Shown: in pieces, positions 40,260 through 54,197 of the stretch
Layout: each line of letters begins with the position of its first letter
Numbering within the stretch: the first letter of the stretch is position 1
Source of the DNA: Coriaria nepalensis
Lineage: Eukaryota > Streptophyta > Magnoliopsida > Cucurbitales > Coriariaceae
Length of the DNA: 64,000 nt
NCBI GenBank assembly: GCA_027186245.1
Contig: CP114481.1
Coordinates: 43,989,501-44,053,500 of the forward strand
Direction of reading: 5' to 3'
The notes under the pieces: model-generated
Told to the model about the DNA's origin: nothing
Databases searched by the model: none
The model's input: only the letters and a program-made list of their open reading frames with translations
Translations under genes and position numbers: made by a program

Positions 40260-42255
40260 TAAACGAATGCACACTTTCCTTGCATTGATCATTTGCAAGT
40301 TATGCACAAAACTTGTGTTTGTAGTGCAAAAATAGAATTCGTTCGAATTGCTTTGAAAGAAGATATTGAGTTGAAATGACTCATTGAAATGATTTTAAGG
40401 TTAAACGAATGCACACTTTCGTTGCATTGATCATTTGCAAGTTATGCACAAAACTTGTGTTTGTAGTGCAAAAATAGAATTCGTTCGACTTGCTTTGAAA
40501 GAAGATATTGAGTTGAAATGACTCATTGAAATGATTTTAAGGTTAAACGAATGCACACATTCCTTGCATTGATCGTTTGCAAGTTATGCATAAAACTTGC
40601 GTTTGTAGTCGAAAAATAGAATGCGTTCGACTTGCTTTGAAAAAAGTTATTGACTTGAAATGACTCATTGAAATGATTTTAAGGTTAAACGAATGCACAC
40701 TTTCCTTGCATTGATCATTTGCAAGTTATGCACAAAACTTGTGTTTGTAGTGCAAAAATAGAATTCGTTCGAATTGCTTTGAAAGAAGATATTGAGTTGA
40801 AATGACTCATTGAAATGATTTTAAGGTTAAACGAATGCACACTTTCGTTGCATTGATCATTTGCAAGTTATGCACAAAACTTGTGTTTGTAGTGCAAAAA
40901 TAGAATTCGTTCCACTTGCTTTGAAATAAGTTATTGACTTGGACTGACTCATTGAAATGATTTTAAGGTTAAACAAATGCACACTTTCGTTGCATTGATC
41001 ATTTGCAAGTTATGCACAAAACTTGCGTTTGTAGTGCAAAAATAGAATGCTTTCGACTTGCTTTGAAATAACTTATTGACTTGAAATGACTCATTGAAAT
41101 GATTTTAAGGTTAAACGAATGCACACTTTCCTTGCGTTGATCAGTTGCAAGTTATGCACAAAACTTGTGTTTGTAGTGGAAAAATAGAATTCGTTCGAAT
41201 TGCTTTGAAAGAAGATATTGAGTTGAAATGACTCATTGAAATGATTTTAAGGTTAAATGAATGGACACTTTCCTTGCATTGATCATTTGCAAGTTATGCA
41301 CAAAACCTGTGTTTGTAGTGCAAAAATAGAATTCGTTCCACTTGCTTTGAAATAAGTTATTGACTTGGACTGACTCATTGCAATGATTTTAAGGTTAAAC
41401 GAATGCACACTTTACCTGCATTGATCATTTGCAAGTTATGCACAAAAGTTGTGTTTGTAGTGAAAAAATAGAATTCGTTCGAATTGCTTTGAAAGAAGAT
41501 ATTGAGTTGAAATGACTCATTGAAATGATTTTAAGGTTAAACGAATGCACACTTTCGTTGCATTGATCATTTGCAAGTTATGCACAAAACTTGTGTTTGT
41601 AGTGCAAAAATAGAATTCGTTCGACTTGCTTTGAAAGAAGATATTGAGTTGAAATGACTCATTGAAATGATTTTAAGGTTAAACAAATGCACACTTTCGT
41701 TGCATTGATCATTTGCAAGTTATGCACAAAACTTGCGTTTGTAGTGCAAAAATAGAATGCTTTCGACTTGCTTTGAAATAACTTATTGACTTGAAATGAC
41801 TCATTGAAATGATTTTAAGGTTAAACGAATGCACACTTTCCTTGCGTTGATCAGTTGCAAGTTATGCACAAAACTTGTGTTTGTAGTGGAAAAATAGAAT
41901 TCGTTCGAATTGCTTTGAAAGAAGATATTGAGTTGAAATGACTCATTGAAATGATTTTAAGGTTAAATGAATGGACACTTTCCTTGCATTGATCATTTGC
42001 AAGTTATGCACAAAACCTGTGTTTGTAGTGCAAAAATAGAATTCGTTCCACTTGCTTTGAAATAAGTTATTGACTTGGACTGACTCATTGCAATGATTTT
42101 AAGGTTAAACGAATGCACACTTTACCTGCATTAATCATTTGCAAGTTATGCACAAAAGTTGTGTTTGTAGTGAAAAAATAGAATTCGTTCGAATTGCTTT
42201 GAAAGAAGATATTGAGTTGAAATGACTCATTGAAATGATTTTAAGGTTAAACGAA
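40260..42255 (+). repeat. 710-bp (5-monomer) tandem duplication
   Basis: 40972-41545 matches 41682-42255 at 710 bp: AAACAAATG (40972/41682) and TTGCGTTGATCAG (41132/41842). GCTTTCGACTT, GTGGAAAAATAG, ACCTGTG, TTTACCTGC and GTGAAAAAATAG also recur in order. Confidence 0.9.
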
Positions 42256-45200
42256 TGGACACTTTCCTTGCATTGATCATTTGCAAGTTATGCACAAAAC
42301 CTGTGTTTGTAGTGCAAAAATAGAATTCGTTCCACTTGCTTTGGAATAAGTTATTCACTTCGACTGACTCATTGCAATGATTTTAAAGTTAAACGAATGC
42401 ACACTTTACCTGCATTGATCATTTGCAAGTTATGCACAAAAGTTGTGTTTGTAGTGCAAAAATAGAATTCGTTCGAATTACTTTGAAATAAGATATTGAC
42501 TGGAAATGATTCATTGAAATGATTTTAAGGTTAAACGAATGCACACTTTCCTTGCATTGATCATTTGCAATTTATGCACAAAACTTGTGTTTGTAGTGCA
42601 AAAATTGAATGCGTTCGACTTGCTTTGAAAGAAGATATTGACTTGAAATGACTCATTGAAATGATTTTATGGTTAAACGAATGCACACTTTCGTTGCATT
42701 GATCATTTGCAAGTTATGCACAAAACTTGTGTTTGTAGTGCAAAAATAGAATGCGTTCGACTTGCTCTGAAATAAGTTATTGACTTGAAATGACTCATTG
42801 AAATGATTTTAAGCTTAAATGAATGCACACTTTCCTTGCATTGATCATTTGCAAGTTATGCAGAAAACTTGTGTTTGTTGTGCATAAATAGAATTCGTTC
42901 GAATTGCTTTGAAAGAAGATATTGAGTTGAAATGACTCATTGAAATGATTTTAAGGTTAAACGAATGCACACATTCCTTGAATTGATCATTTTCAAGTTA
43001 TGCATTAGACTTGCGTTTGTAGTCCAAAAATAGAATGCGTTCGACTTGCTTTGAAATAAGCTATTGACTTGAAATGACTCATTGAAATGATTTTAAGGTT
43101 AAACGAATGCACACTTTCCTTGCATTGATCATTTGCAAGTTATGCACAAAACTTGTGTTTGTAGTGGAAAAATAGAATTCGTTTGAATTGCTTTGAAAGA
43201 AGATATTATGTTGAAATGACTCATTGAAATGATTTTAAGGTTAAAGGAATGGACACTTTCCTTGCATTGATCATTCGCAAGTTATGCACAAAACTTGTGT
43301 TTGTAGTGCAAAAATAGAATTCGTTCGACTTGCTTTGAAATAAGATATTGAGTTGAAATGACTCATTGAAATGATTTTAAGGTTAAACGAATGCACACTT
43401 TCCTTGCATTGATCATTTGCAAGTTATGCACAAAACTTGTGTTTGTAGTGCAAAAATAGAATGCGTTCGACTTGCTTTGAAAGAAGATATTGACTTGAAA
43501 TGACTCATTGAAATGATTTTATGGTTAAACGAATGCACACTTTCGTTGCATTGATCATTTGCAAGTTATGCACAAAACTTGTGTTTGTAGTGCAAAAATA
43601 GAATGCGTTCGACTTGCTTTGAAATAAGTTATTGACTTGAAATGACTCATTCAAATGATTTTAAGGTTAAACGAATGCACACTTTCCTTGCATTGATCAT
43701 TTGCAAGTTATGCACAAAACTTGTGTTTGTAGTGCAAAAATAGAATTCATTCGACTTGCTTTGAAAGAAGATATTGAGTTGAAATGACTCATTAAAATGA
43801 TTTTAAGGTTAAACGAATGCACACTTTCCTTGCATTGATCATTTGCAAGTTATGCACAAAAGTTGTGTTTGTAGTGAAAAAATAGAATTCGTTCGAATTG
43901 CTTTGAAAGAAGATATTGAGTTGAAATGACTCATTGAAATGATTTTAAGGTTAAACGAATGCACACTTTCCTTGCATTGATCATTTGCAAGTTATGCAAA
44001 AAACTTGTGTTTGTAGTGCAAAAATAGAATTCGTTCGAATTGCTTTGAAAGAAGATATTTAGTTGAAATGACTCATTGAAATGATTTTAAGGTTAAACGA
44101 ATGGACACTTTCCTTGCATTGATCATTTGCAAGTTATGCACAAAACTTGTGTTTGTAGTGCAAAAATAGGATTCCTTCGAATTGCTTTGAAAGAAGATAT
44201 TGAGTTGAAATGACTAATTGAAATGATTTTAAGGTTAAACGAATGCACACTTTCGTTGCATTGATCATTTGCAAGTTATGCACAAAACTTGTGTTTGTAG
44301 TGAAAAAATAGAATTCGTTCGAATTGCTTTGAAAGAAGATATTGAGTTGAAATGACTCATTGAAATGATTTTAAGGGTAAACGAATGCACACTTTCCTTG
44401 CATTGATCATTTGCAAGTTATGCACAAAACTTGTGTTTGTAGTGCAAAAATAGAATTCGTTCGAATTGCTTTGAAAGAAGATATTGAGTTGAAATGACTA
44501 ATTGAAATGATTTTAAGGTTAAACGAATGCACACTTTCGTTGCATTGATCATTTGCAAGTTATGGACAAAACTTGAGTTTGTAGTGCAAAAATTGAATGC
44601 GTTCGACTTGCTTTGAAAGAAGATATTGAGTTGAAATGACTCATTGAAATGATTTTATGGTTAAACGAATGCACACTTTCCTCGCATTGATCATTTGCAA
44701 GTTATGCACAAAACTTGTGTTTTTAGTGCAAAAATAGAATTCGTTTGAATTGCTTTGAAAGAAGATATTGAGTTGAAATGACTCATTGAAATGATTTTAA
44801 GGTTAAACGAATGCACACTTTCCTTGCATTGATCATTTGCAAGTTATGCACAAAACTTGTGTTTGTAGTGCAAAAATAGAATTCGTTCGAATTGCATTGA
44901 AAGAAGATATTGAGTTGAAATGACTCATTGAAATGATTTTAAGGTTAAACGAATGGACACTTTCCTTGCATTGATCATATGCAAGTTATGCACAAAACTT
45001 GTGTTTGCAGTGCAAAAATAGAATTCGTTCGAATTGCTTTGAAAGAAGATATTGAGTTGAAATGACTCATTGAAATGATTTTAAGGTTAAACGAATGGAC
45101 ACTTTCCTTGCATTGATCATTTGCAAGTTATGCACAAAACTTGTGTTTGTAGTGCAAAAATAGAATTCGTTCCAATTGCTTTGAAAGAAGATATTGAGTT

Positions 45201-45804
45201 GAAATGACTAATTGAAATGATTTTAAGGTTAAACGAATGCACACTTTCGTTGCATTGATCATTTGCAAGTTATGCAGAAAGCTTGTGTTTGTTGTGCAAA
45301 AATAGAATTCGTTCGACTTGCTTTGAAAGAAGATATTGAGTTGAAATGACTCATTGAAATGATTTTAAGGTTAAACGAATGCACACTTTCGTTGCATTGA
45401 TCATTTGCAAGTTATGCACAAAACTTGTGTTTGTAGTGCAAAAATTGAATGCGTTCGACTTGCTTTGAAAGAAGATATTGACTTGAAATGAGTCATTGAA
45501 ATGATTTTATGGTTAAACGAATGCACACTTTCGTTGCATTGATCATTTGCAAGTTATGCACAAAACTTGTGTTTGTAGTGCAAAAATTGAATGCGTTCGA
45601 CTTGCTTTGAAAGAAGATATTGACTTGAAATGACTCATTGAAATGATTTTATGGTTAAACGAATGCACACTTTCGTTGCATTGATCATTTGCAAGTTATG
45701 CACAGAACTTGTGTTTGTAGTGCAAAAATAGAATGCGTTCGACTTGCTTTGAAATTAGTTATTGACTTGAAATGACTCATCGAAATGATTTTAAGGTTAA
45801 ACGA
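42256..45804 (+). repeat. Mixed satellite monomers with the onset of TGACTAATTG and AAAATTGAATG variants
   Basis: About 25 monomers. GCATTAGAC (about 43002) also occurs at 32.78 and 49.53 kb. From 44.2 kb monomers with TGACTAATTG appear. From 44.6 kb GTGCAAAAATTGAATGCG becomes frequent. The two-monomer series starting at 43743 (GAATTCATTCGAC, CATTAAAATG, AAAAGTTGTG, GTGAAAAAATAG) is the likely source, or sibling, of a patch at 47719. Confidence 0.85.
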
Positions 45805-47366
45805 ATGCACACTTTCCTTGCATTGATCATTTGCAAGTTTTGCACAAAACTTGTGTTTGTTGTGCAAAAATAGAATTCGTTCCAATTGCTTTGAAAGAAG
45901 ATATTGAGTTGAAATGACTCATTGAAATGATTTTAAGGTTAAACGAATGCACACTTTCGTTGCATTGATCATTTGCAAGTTATGCACAAAACTTGCGTTT
46001 GTAGTGCAAAAATAGAATGCGTTCGACTTGCTTTGAAATAAGTTATTGACTTGAAATGACTCATTGAAATGATTTTAAGGTTAAACGAATGCACACTTTC
46101 CTTGCATTGATCATTTGCAAGTTATGCACAAAACTTGTGTTTGTAGTGCAAAAATAGAATTCGTTCCAATTGCTTTGAAAGAAGATATTGAGTTGAAATG
46201 ACTAATTGAAATGATTTTAAGGTTAAACGAATGCACACTTTCGTTGCATTGATCATTTGCAAGTTATGCACAAAACTTGTGTTTGTAGTGCAAAAATAGA
46301 ATTCGTTCCAATTGCTTTGAAAGAAGATATTGAGTTGAAATGACTAATTGAAATGATTTTAAGGTTAAACGAATGCACACTTTCGTTGCATTGATCATTT
46401 GCAAGTTATGCACAAAACTTGTGTTTGTAGTGCGAAAATTGAATGCGTTCGACTTGCTTTGAAAGAAGATATTGACTTGAAATGACTCATTGAAATGATT
46501 TTATGGTTAAACGAATGCACACTTTCGTTGCATTGATCATTTGCAAGTTATGCACAAAACTTGTGTTTGTAGTGCAAAAATAGAATTCGTTCCAATTGCT
46601 TTGAAAGAAGATATTGAGTTGAAATGACTAATTGAAATGATTTTAAGGTTAAACGAATGCACACTTTCGTTGCATTGATCATTTGCAAGTTATGCACAAA
46701 ACTTGTGTTTGTTGTGCAAAAATTGAACGCGTTCGACTTGCTTTGAAAGAAGATATTGACTTGAAATGACTCATTCAAATGATTTTATGGTTAAACGAAT
46801 GCACACTTTCGTTGCATTGATCATTTGCAAGTTATGCACAAAACTTGTGTTTGTAGTGCAAAAATTGAATGCGTTCGACTTGCTTTGAAAGAAGATATTG
46901 AGTTGAAATGACTCATTGAAATGATTTTATGGTTAAACGAATGCACACTTTCGTTGCATTGATCATTTGCAAGTTATGCACAAAACTTGTGTTTGTAGTG
47001 CAAAAATTGAATGCGTTCGACTTGCTTTGAAAGAAGATATTGACTTGAAATGACTCATTGAAATGATTTTATGGTTAAACGAATGCACACTTTCGTTGCA
47101 TTGATCATTTGCAAGTTATGCACAAAACTTGTGTTTGTAGTGCAAAAATAGAATTCGTTCCAATTGCTTTGAAAGAAGATATTGAGTTGAAATGACAAAT
47201 TGAAATGATTTTAAGGTTAAACGAATGCAAACTTTCGATGCATTGATCATTTGCAAGTTATGCACAAAACTTGCGTTTGTTGTGCAAAAATTGAATGCGT
47301 TCGACTTGCTTTGAAAGAAGATATTGACTTGAAATGACTCATTGAAATGATTTTATGGTTAAACGA
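45805..47366 (+). repeat. 1562-bp (11-monomer) higher-order unit, copy 1
   Basis: Matches copy 2 at 1562 bp: GTTTTGC with TTGTTGTGC, GTGCGAAAATTG (46431/47993), GAACGCGTTCG (46725/48287) and GACAAATTG (47191/48753). The internal stretch 46160-46380 (two TTCCAATT / TGACTAATTG monomers) is not present in copy 2. Confidence 0.88.
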
Positions 47367-48805
47367 ATGCACACTTTCCTTGCATTGATCATTTGCAAGT
47401 TTTGCACAAAACTTGTGTTTGTTGTGCAAAAATAGAATTCGTTCCAATTGCTTTGAAAGAAGATATTGAGTTGAAATGACTCATTGAAATGATTTTAAGG
47501 TTAAACGAATGCACACTTTCGTTGCATTGATCATTTGCAAGTTATGCACAAAACTTGCGTTTGTAGTGCAAAAATAGAATGCGTTCGACTTGCTTTGAAA
47601 TAAGTTATTGACTTGAAATGACTCATTGAAATGATTTTAAGGTTAAACGAATGCACACTTTCCTTGCATTGATCATTTGCAAGTTATGCACAAAACTTGT
47701 GTTTGTAGTGCAAAAATAGAATTCATTCGACTTGCTTTGAAAGAAGATATTGAGTTGAAATGACTCATTAAAATGATTTTAAGGTTAAACGAATGCACAC
47801 TTTCCTTGCATTGATCATTTGCAAGTTATGCACAAAAGTTGTGTTTGTAGTGAAAAAATAGAATTCGTTCGAATTGCTTTGAAAGAAGATATTGAGTTGA
47901 AATGACTCATTGAAATGATTTTAAGGTTAAACGAATGCACACTTTCGTTGCATTGATCATTTGCAAGTTATGCACAAAACTTGTGTTTGTAGTGCGAAAA
48001 TTGAATGCGTTCGACTTGCTTTGAAAGAAGATATTGACTTGAAATGACTCATTGAAATGATTTTATGGTTAAACGAATGCACACTTTCGTTGCATTGATC
48101 ATTTGCAAGTTATGCACAAAACTTGTGTTTGTAGTGCAAAAATAGAATTCGTTCCAATTGCTTTGAAAGAAGATATTGAGTTGAAATGACTAATTGAAAT
48201 GATTTTAAGGTTAAACGAATGCACACTTTCGTTGCATTGATCATTTGCAAGTTATGCACAAAACTTGTGTTTGTTGTGCAAAAATTGAACGCGTTCGACT
48301 TGCTTTGAAAGAAGATATTGACTTGAAATGACTCATTGAAATGATTTTATGGTTAAACGAATGCACACTTTCGTTGCATTGATCATTTGCAAGTTATGCA
48401 CAAAACTTGTGTTTGTAGTGCAAAAATTGAATGCGTTCGACTTGCTTTGAAAGAAGATATTGAGTTGAAATGACTCATTGAAATGATTTTATGGTTAAAC
48501 GAATGCACACTTTCGTTGCATTGATCATTTGCAAGTTATGCACAAAACTTGTGTTTGTAGTGCAAAAATTGAATGCGTTCGACTTGCTTTGAAAGAAGAT
48601 ATTGACTTGAAATGACTCATTGAAATGATTTTATGGTTAAACGAATGCACACTTTCGTTGCATTGATCATTTGCAAGTTATGCACAAAACTTGTGTTTGT
48701 AGTGCAAAAATAGAATTCGTTCCAATTGCTTTGAAAGAAGATATTGAGTTGAAATGACAAATTGAAATGATTTTAAGGTTAAACGAATGCAAACTTTCGT
48801 TGCAT
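47367..48805 (+). repeat. 1562-bp (11-monomer) higher-order unit, copy 2, with a replaced stretch
   Basis: Parallel to copy 1 except at about 47719-47940. There the two monomers instead match 43743-43964 at offset 3976 (28 monomers). Similarity to copy 1 resumes at about 47942 with unchanged spacing, so the replacement kept the monomer number. Confidence 0.88.
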
Positions 48806-49640
48806 TGATCATTTGCAAGTTATGCACAAAACTTGTGTTTGTTGTGCAAAAATTGAATGCGTTCGACTTGCTTTGAAAGAAGATATTGACTTGAAATGAC
48901 TCATTGAAATGATTTTATGGTTAAACGAATGCACACTTTCGTTGCATTGATCATTTGCAAGTTATGCACAAAACTTGTGTTTGTAGCGCAAAAATTGAAT
49001 GCGTTCGACTTGCTTTGAAAGAAGATATTGAGTTGAAATGACTCATTGAAATGATTTTATGGTTAAACGAATGCACACTTTCGTTGCATTGATCATTTGC
49101 AAGTTATGCACAAAACTTGTGTTTGTAGTGGAAAAATTGAATGCGTTCGACTTGCTTTGAAAGAAGATATTGACTTGAAATGACTCATTGAAATGATTTT
49201 ATGGTTAAACTAATGCACAATTTCGTTGCATTGATCATTTGCAAGTTATGCACAAAACTTGTGTTTGTAGTGCAAAAATTGAATGCGTTCGACTTGCTTT
49301 GAAATAAGTTATTGACTTGAAATGACTCATTGAAATGATTTTAAGGTTAAATGAATGCACACTTTCCTTGGATTGATCATTTGCAAGTTATGCAGAAAAC
49401 TTGTGTTTGTTGTGCATTAATAGAATTCGTTCGAATTGCTTTGAAAGAAGATATTGAGTTGAAATGACTCATTGAAATGATTTTAAGGTTAAACGAATGC
49501 ACACATTCCTTGCATTGATCATTTTCAAGTTATGCATTAGACTTGCGTTTGTAGTCCAAAAATAGAATGCGTTCGACTTGCTTCGAAATAAATTATTGAC
49601 TTGAAATGACTCATTGAAATGATTTTAAGGTTAAACGAAT
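48806..49640 (+). repeat. Satellite monomers with AAAATTGAATG and GCATTAGAC variants
   Basis: About six monomers. Private changes include AAACTAATGCACAA at about 49208, TTGGATTG at about 49368 and CTTCGAAATAAATT at about 49580. No other content. Confidence 0.88.
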
Positions 49641-51912
49641 GCAAACTTTCCTTGGATTGATCATTTGCAAGTTATGCACAAAACTTGTGTTTGTAGTGCA
49701 AAAATAGAATTCGTTCGACTTGCTTTGAAAGAAGATATTGAGTTGAAATGACTCATTGAAATGATTTTAAGGTTAAACGAATGCACACTTTCGTTGCATT
49801 GATCATTTGCAAGTTATGCACAAAACTTGCGTTTGTAGTGCAAAAATAGAATGCGTTCGACTTGCTTTGAAATAATTTATTGACTTGAAATGACTCATTG
49901 AAATGATTTTAAGGTTAAACGAATGCACACTTTCCTTGCATTGATCATTTGCAAGTTATGCACAAAACTTGTGTTTGTAGTGCAAAAATAGAATTCGTTC
50001 GACTTGCTTTGAAAGAAGATATTGAGTTGAAATGACTCATTGAAATGATTTTAAGGTTAAACGAATGCACACTTTCCTTGCATTGATCATTTGCAAGTTA
50101 TGGACAAAACTTGTGTTTGTTGTGCAAAAATAGAATTCGTTCGAATTGCTTTGAAAGAAGATATTGAGTTGAAATGACTCATTGAAATCATTTTAAGGTT
50201 AAACGAATGCACACTTTCGTTGCATTGATCATTTGCAAGTTATGCACAAAACTTGCGTTTGTAGTGCAAAAATAGAATACGTTCGACTTGCTTTGAAATA
50301 AGTTATTGACTTGAAATGACTCATTGAAATGATTTTAAGGTTAAATGAATGCACACTTTCGTTGCATTGATCATTTGCAAGTTATGCACAAAACTTGTGT
50401 TTGTAGTGCAAAAATAAATTCGTTCGACTTGCTTTGAAATAAGTTATTGACTTGAAATGACTCATTGAAATGATTTTAAGGTTAAACTAACGCACACTTT
50501 CCTTGCATTGATCATTTGCAAGTTATGCACAAAACTTGTGTTTGTTGTGCAAAAATAGAATTCGTTCGAATTGCTTTGAAAGAAGATATTGAGTTGAAAT
50601 GACTCATTGAAATGATTTTAAGGTTAAACGAATGCACACTTTCGTTGCATTGATCATTTGCAAGTTATGCACAAAACTTGTGTTTGTAGTGCAAAAATAG
50701 GTTGCGTTCGACTTGCTTTGAAATAAGTTATTGACTTGAAATGACTCATTGAAATGATTTTAAGGTTAAACGAATGCACACTTTCCTTGCATTGATCATT
50801 TGCAAGTTATGCACAAAACTTGTGTTTGTAGTGCAAATTATAGAATTCGTTCAAATTGCTTTGAAAGATGATATTGAGTTGAAATGACTCATTGAAATGA
50901 TTTTAAGGTTAAACGAATGCACACTTTCCTTGCATTGATCATTTGCAAGTTATGCACAAAACTTGCGTTTGTAGTGCAAAAATAAAATGCGTTCCACTTG
51001 CTTTGAAATAAGTTATTGACTTGAAATGACTCATTGAAATGATTTTAAGGTTAAACGAATGCACACTTTCCTTGCATTGATCATTTGCAAGTTATGCACA
51101 AAACTTGTTTTTGTAGTGCAAAAATAGAATTCGTTCGACTTGCTTTGAAAGAAGATATTGACTTGAAATGACTCATTGAAATGATTTTAAGGTTAAACGA
51201 ATGCACACTTTCCTTGCATTGATCATTTGCAAGTTATGCACAGAAGTTGTGTTTGTAGTGAAAAAACAGAATTCGTTCGAATTGCTTTGAAAGAAGATAT
51301 TGAGTTGAAATGACTCACTGAAATGATTTTAAGGTTAAACGAATGCACACTTTCCTCGCATTGATCATTTGCAAGTTATGCACAAAACTTGTGTTTGTAG
51401 TGCAAAAATAGAATGCGTTCGACTTGCTTTGAATGAAGATATTGACTTGAAATGACTCATTGAAATGATTTTATGGTTAAACGAATGCACACTTTCGTTG
51501 CATTGATCATTTGCAAATTATGCACAAAACATGTGTTTGTAGTGCAAAAATAGAATGCGTTCGACTTGCTTTGAAATAAGTTATTGACTTGAAATGACTC
51601 ATTGAAATGATTTTAAGGTTAAACGAACGCACACTTTCCTTGCATTGATCATTTGCAAGTTATGCACAAAACTTGCGTTTGTTGAGCAAAAATAGAATTC
51701 GTTCGAATTGCTTTGAAAGAAGATATTGAGTTGAAATGACTCATTGAAATGATTTTAAGGTTAAACGAATGCACACTTTCGTTGCATTGATCATTTGCAA
51801 GTTATGCACAAAACTTGCGTTTGTAGTGCAAAAATAGAATGCGTTCGACTTGCTTTGAAATAAGTTATTGACTTGAAATGACTCATTGAAATGATTTTAA
51901 GGTTAAACGAAT
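49641..51912 (+). repeat. 16-monomer higher-order unit, copy 1 (2272 bp)
   Basis: Bounded by GCAAACTTTCCTTGG at 49641 and 51913. Shared with copy 2 are ATGGACAAAAC (50101/52386), AAATGAATG with AAAAATAAATTCG, AACTAACGC, AATAGGTTGCG, AAATTATAG with TTCAAATT, TAAAATGCGTTCC, CTTGTTTTTG, GAAAAAACAG, TTTCCTCGC, TGAATGAAG, AACGAACGC and GTTGAGC. Confidence 0.92.
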
Positions 51913-54197
51913 GCAAACTTTCCTTGGATTGATCATTTGCAAGTTATGCACAAAACTTGTGTTTGTAGTGCAAAAATAGAATTCGTTCGACTTGCTTTGA
52001 AAGAAGATATTGAGTTGAAATGACTCATTGAAATGATTTTAAGGTTAAACGAATGCAAACTTTCGTTGCATTGATCATTTGCAAGTTATGCACAAAACTT
52101 GCGTTTGTAGTGCAAAAATAGAATGCGTTCGACTTGCTTTGAAATAATTTATTGACTTGAATTGACTCATTGAAATGATTTTAAGGTTAAACGAATGCAC
52201 ACTTTCCTTGCATTGATCATTTGCAAGTTATGCACAAAACTTGTGTTTGTAGTGCAAAAATAGAATTCGTTCGACTTGCTTTGAAAGAAGATATTGAGTT
52301 GAAATGACTCATTGAAATGACTCATTGAAATGATTTTAAGGTTAAACGAATGCACACTTTCCTTGCATTGATCATTTGCAAGTTATGGACAAAACTTGTG
52401 TTTGTTGTGCAAAAATAGAATTCGTTCGAATTGCTTTGAAAGAAGATATTGACTTGAAATGACTCATTGAAATCATTTTAAGGTTAAACGAATGCACACT
52501 TTCGTTGCATTGATCATTTGCAAGTTATGCACAAAACTTGCGTTTGTAGTGCAAAAATAGAATACGTTCGACTTGCTTTGAAATAAGTTATTGACTTGAA
52601 ATGACTCATTGAAATGATTTTAAGGTTAAATGAATGCACACTTTCGTTGCATTGATCATTTGCAAGTTATGCACAAAACTTGTGTTTGTAGTGCAAAAAT
52701 AAATTCGTTCGACTTGCTTTGAAATAAGTTATTGACTTGAAATGACTCATTGAAATGATTTTAAGGTTAAACTAACGCACACTTTCCTTGCATTGATCAT
52801 TTGCAAGTTATGCACAAAACTTGTGTTTGTTGTGCAAAAATAGAATTCGTTCGAATTGCTTTGAAAGAAGATATTGAGTTGAAATGACTCATTGAAATGA
52901 TTTTAAGGTTAAACGAATGCACACTTTCGTTGCATTGATCATTTGCAAGTTATGCACAAAACTTGTGTTTGTAGTGCAAAAATAGGTTGCGTTCGACTTG
53001 CTTTGAAATAAGTTATTGACTTGAAATGACTCATTGAAATGATTTTAAGGTTAAACGAATGCACACTTTCCTTGCATTGATCATTTGCAAGTTATGCACA
53101 AAACTTGTGTTTGTAGTGCAAATTATAGAATTCGTTCAAATTGCTTTGAAAGATGATATTGAGTTGAAATGACTCATTGAAATGATTTTAAGGTTAAACG
53201 AATGCACACTTTCCTTGCATTGATCATTTGCAAGTTATGCACAAAACTTGCGTTTGTAGTGCAAAAATAAAATGCGTTCCACTTGCTTTGAAATAAGTTA
53301 TTGACTTGAAATGACTCATTGAAATGATTTTAAGGTTAAACGAATGCACACTTTCCTTGCATTGATCATTTGCAAGTTATGCACAAAACTTGTTTTTGTA
53401 GTGCAAAAATAGAATTCGTTCGACTTGCTTTGAAAGAAGATATTGAGTTGAAATGACTCATTGAAATGATTTTAAGGTTAAACGAATGCACACTTTCCTT
53501 GCATTGATCATTTGCAAGTTATGCACAGAAGTTGTGTTTGTAGTGAAAAAACAGAATTCGTTCGAATTGCTTTGAAAGAAGATATTGAGTTGAAATGACT
53601 CACTGAAATGATTTTAAGGTTAAACGAATGCACACTTTCCTCGCATTGATCATTTGCAAGTTATGCACAAAACTTGTGTTTGTAGTGCAAAAATAGAATG
53701 CGTTCGACTTGCTTTGAATGAAGATATTGACTTGAAATGACTCATTGAAATGATTTTAAGGTTAAACGAATGCACACTTTCGTTGCATTGATCATTTGCA
53801 AATTATGCACAAAACATGTGTTTGTAGTGCAAAAATAGAATGCGTTCGACTTGCTTTGAAATAAGTTATTGACTTGAAATGACTCATTGAAATGATTTTA
53901 AGGTTAAACGAACGCACACTTTCCTTGCATTGATCATTTGCAAGTTATGCACAAAACTTGCGTTTGTTGAGCAAAAATAGAATTCGTTCGAATTGCTTTG
54001 AAAGAAGATATTGAGTTGAAATGACTCATTGAAATGATTTTAAGGTTAAACGAATGCACACTTTCGTTGCATTGATCATTTGCAAGTTATGCACAAAACT
54101 TGCGTTTGTAGTGCAAAAATAGAATGCGTTCGACTTGCTTTGAAATAAGTTATTGACTTGAAATGACTCATTGAAATGATTTTAAGGTTAAACGAAT
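51913..54197 (+). repeat. 16-monomer higher-order unit, copy 2 (2285 bp)
   Basis: Same markers in the same order, 2285 bp after copy 1 once a 13-bp internal duplication at 52301-52326 is passed. Small differences from copy 1 include GATATTGAG for GATATTGAC near 53445, TTTTAAGG for TTTTATGG near 53757, and TTGAATTGAC near 52156. Confidence 0.92.
52301..52326 (+). repeat. 13-bp direct duplication inside a monomer (155-bp monomer)
   Basis: GAAATGACTCATT occurs twice in a row and is followed by GAAATGATTTT. Normal monomers already contain GAAATGA twice at 13-bp spacing, so slippage or exchange between these 7-bp matches explains the extra unit. The result is a monomer with two TGACTCA motifs. 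Confidence 0.95.
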
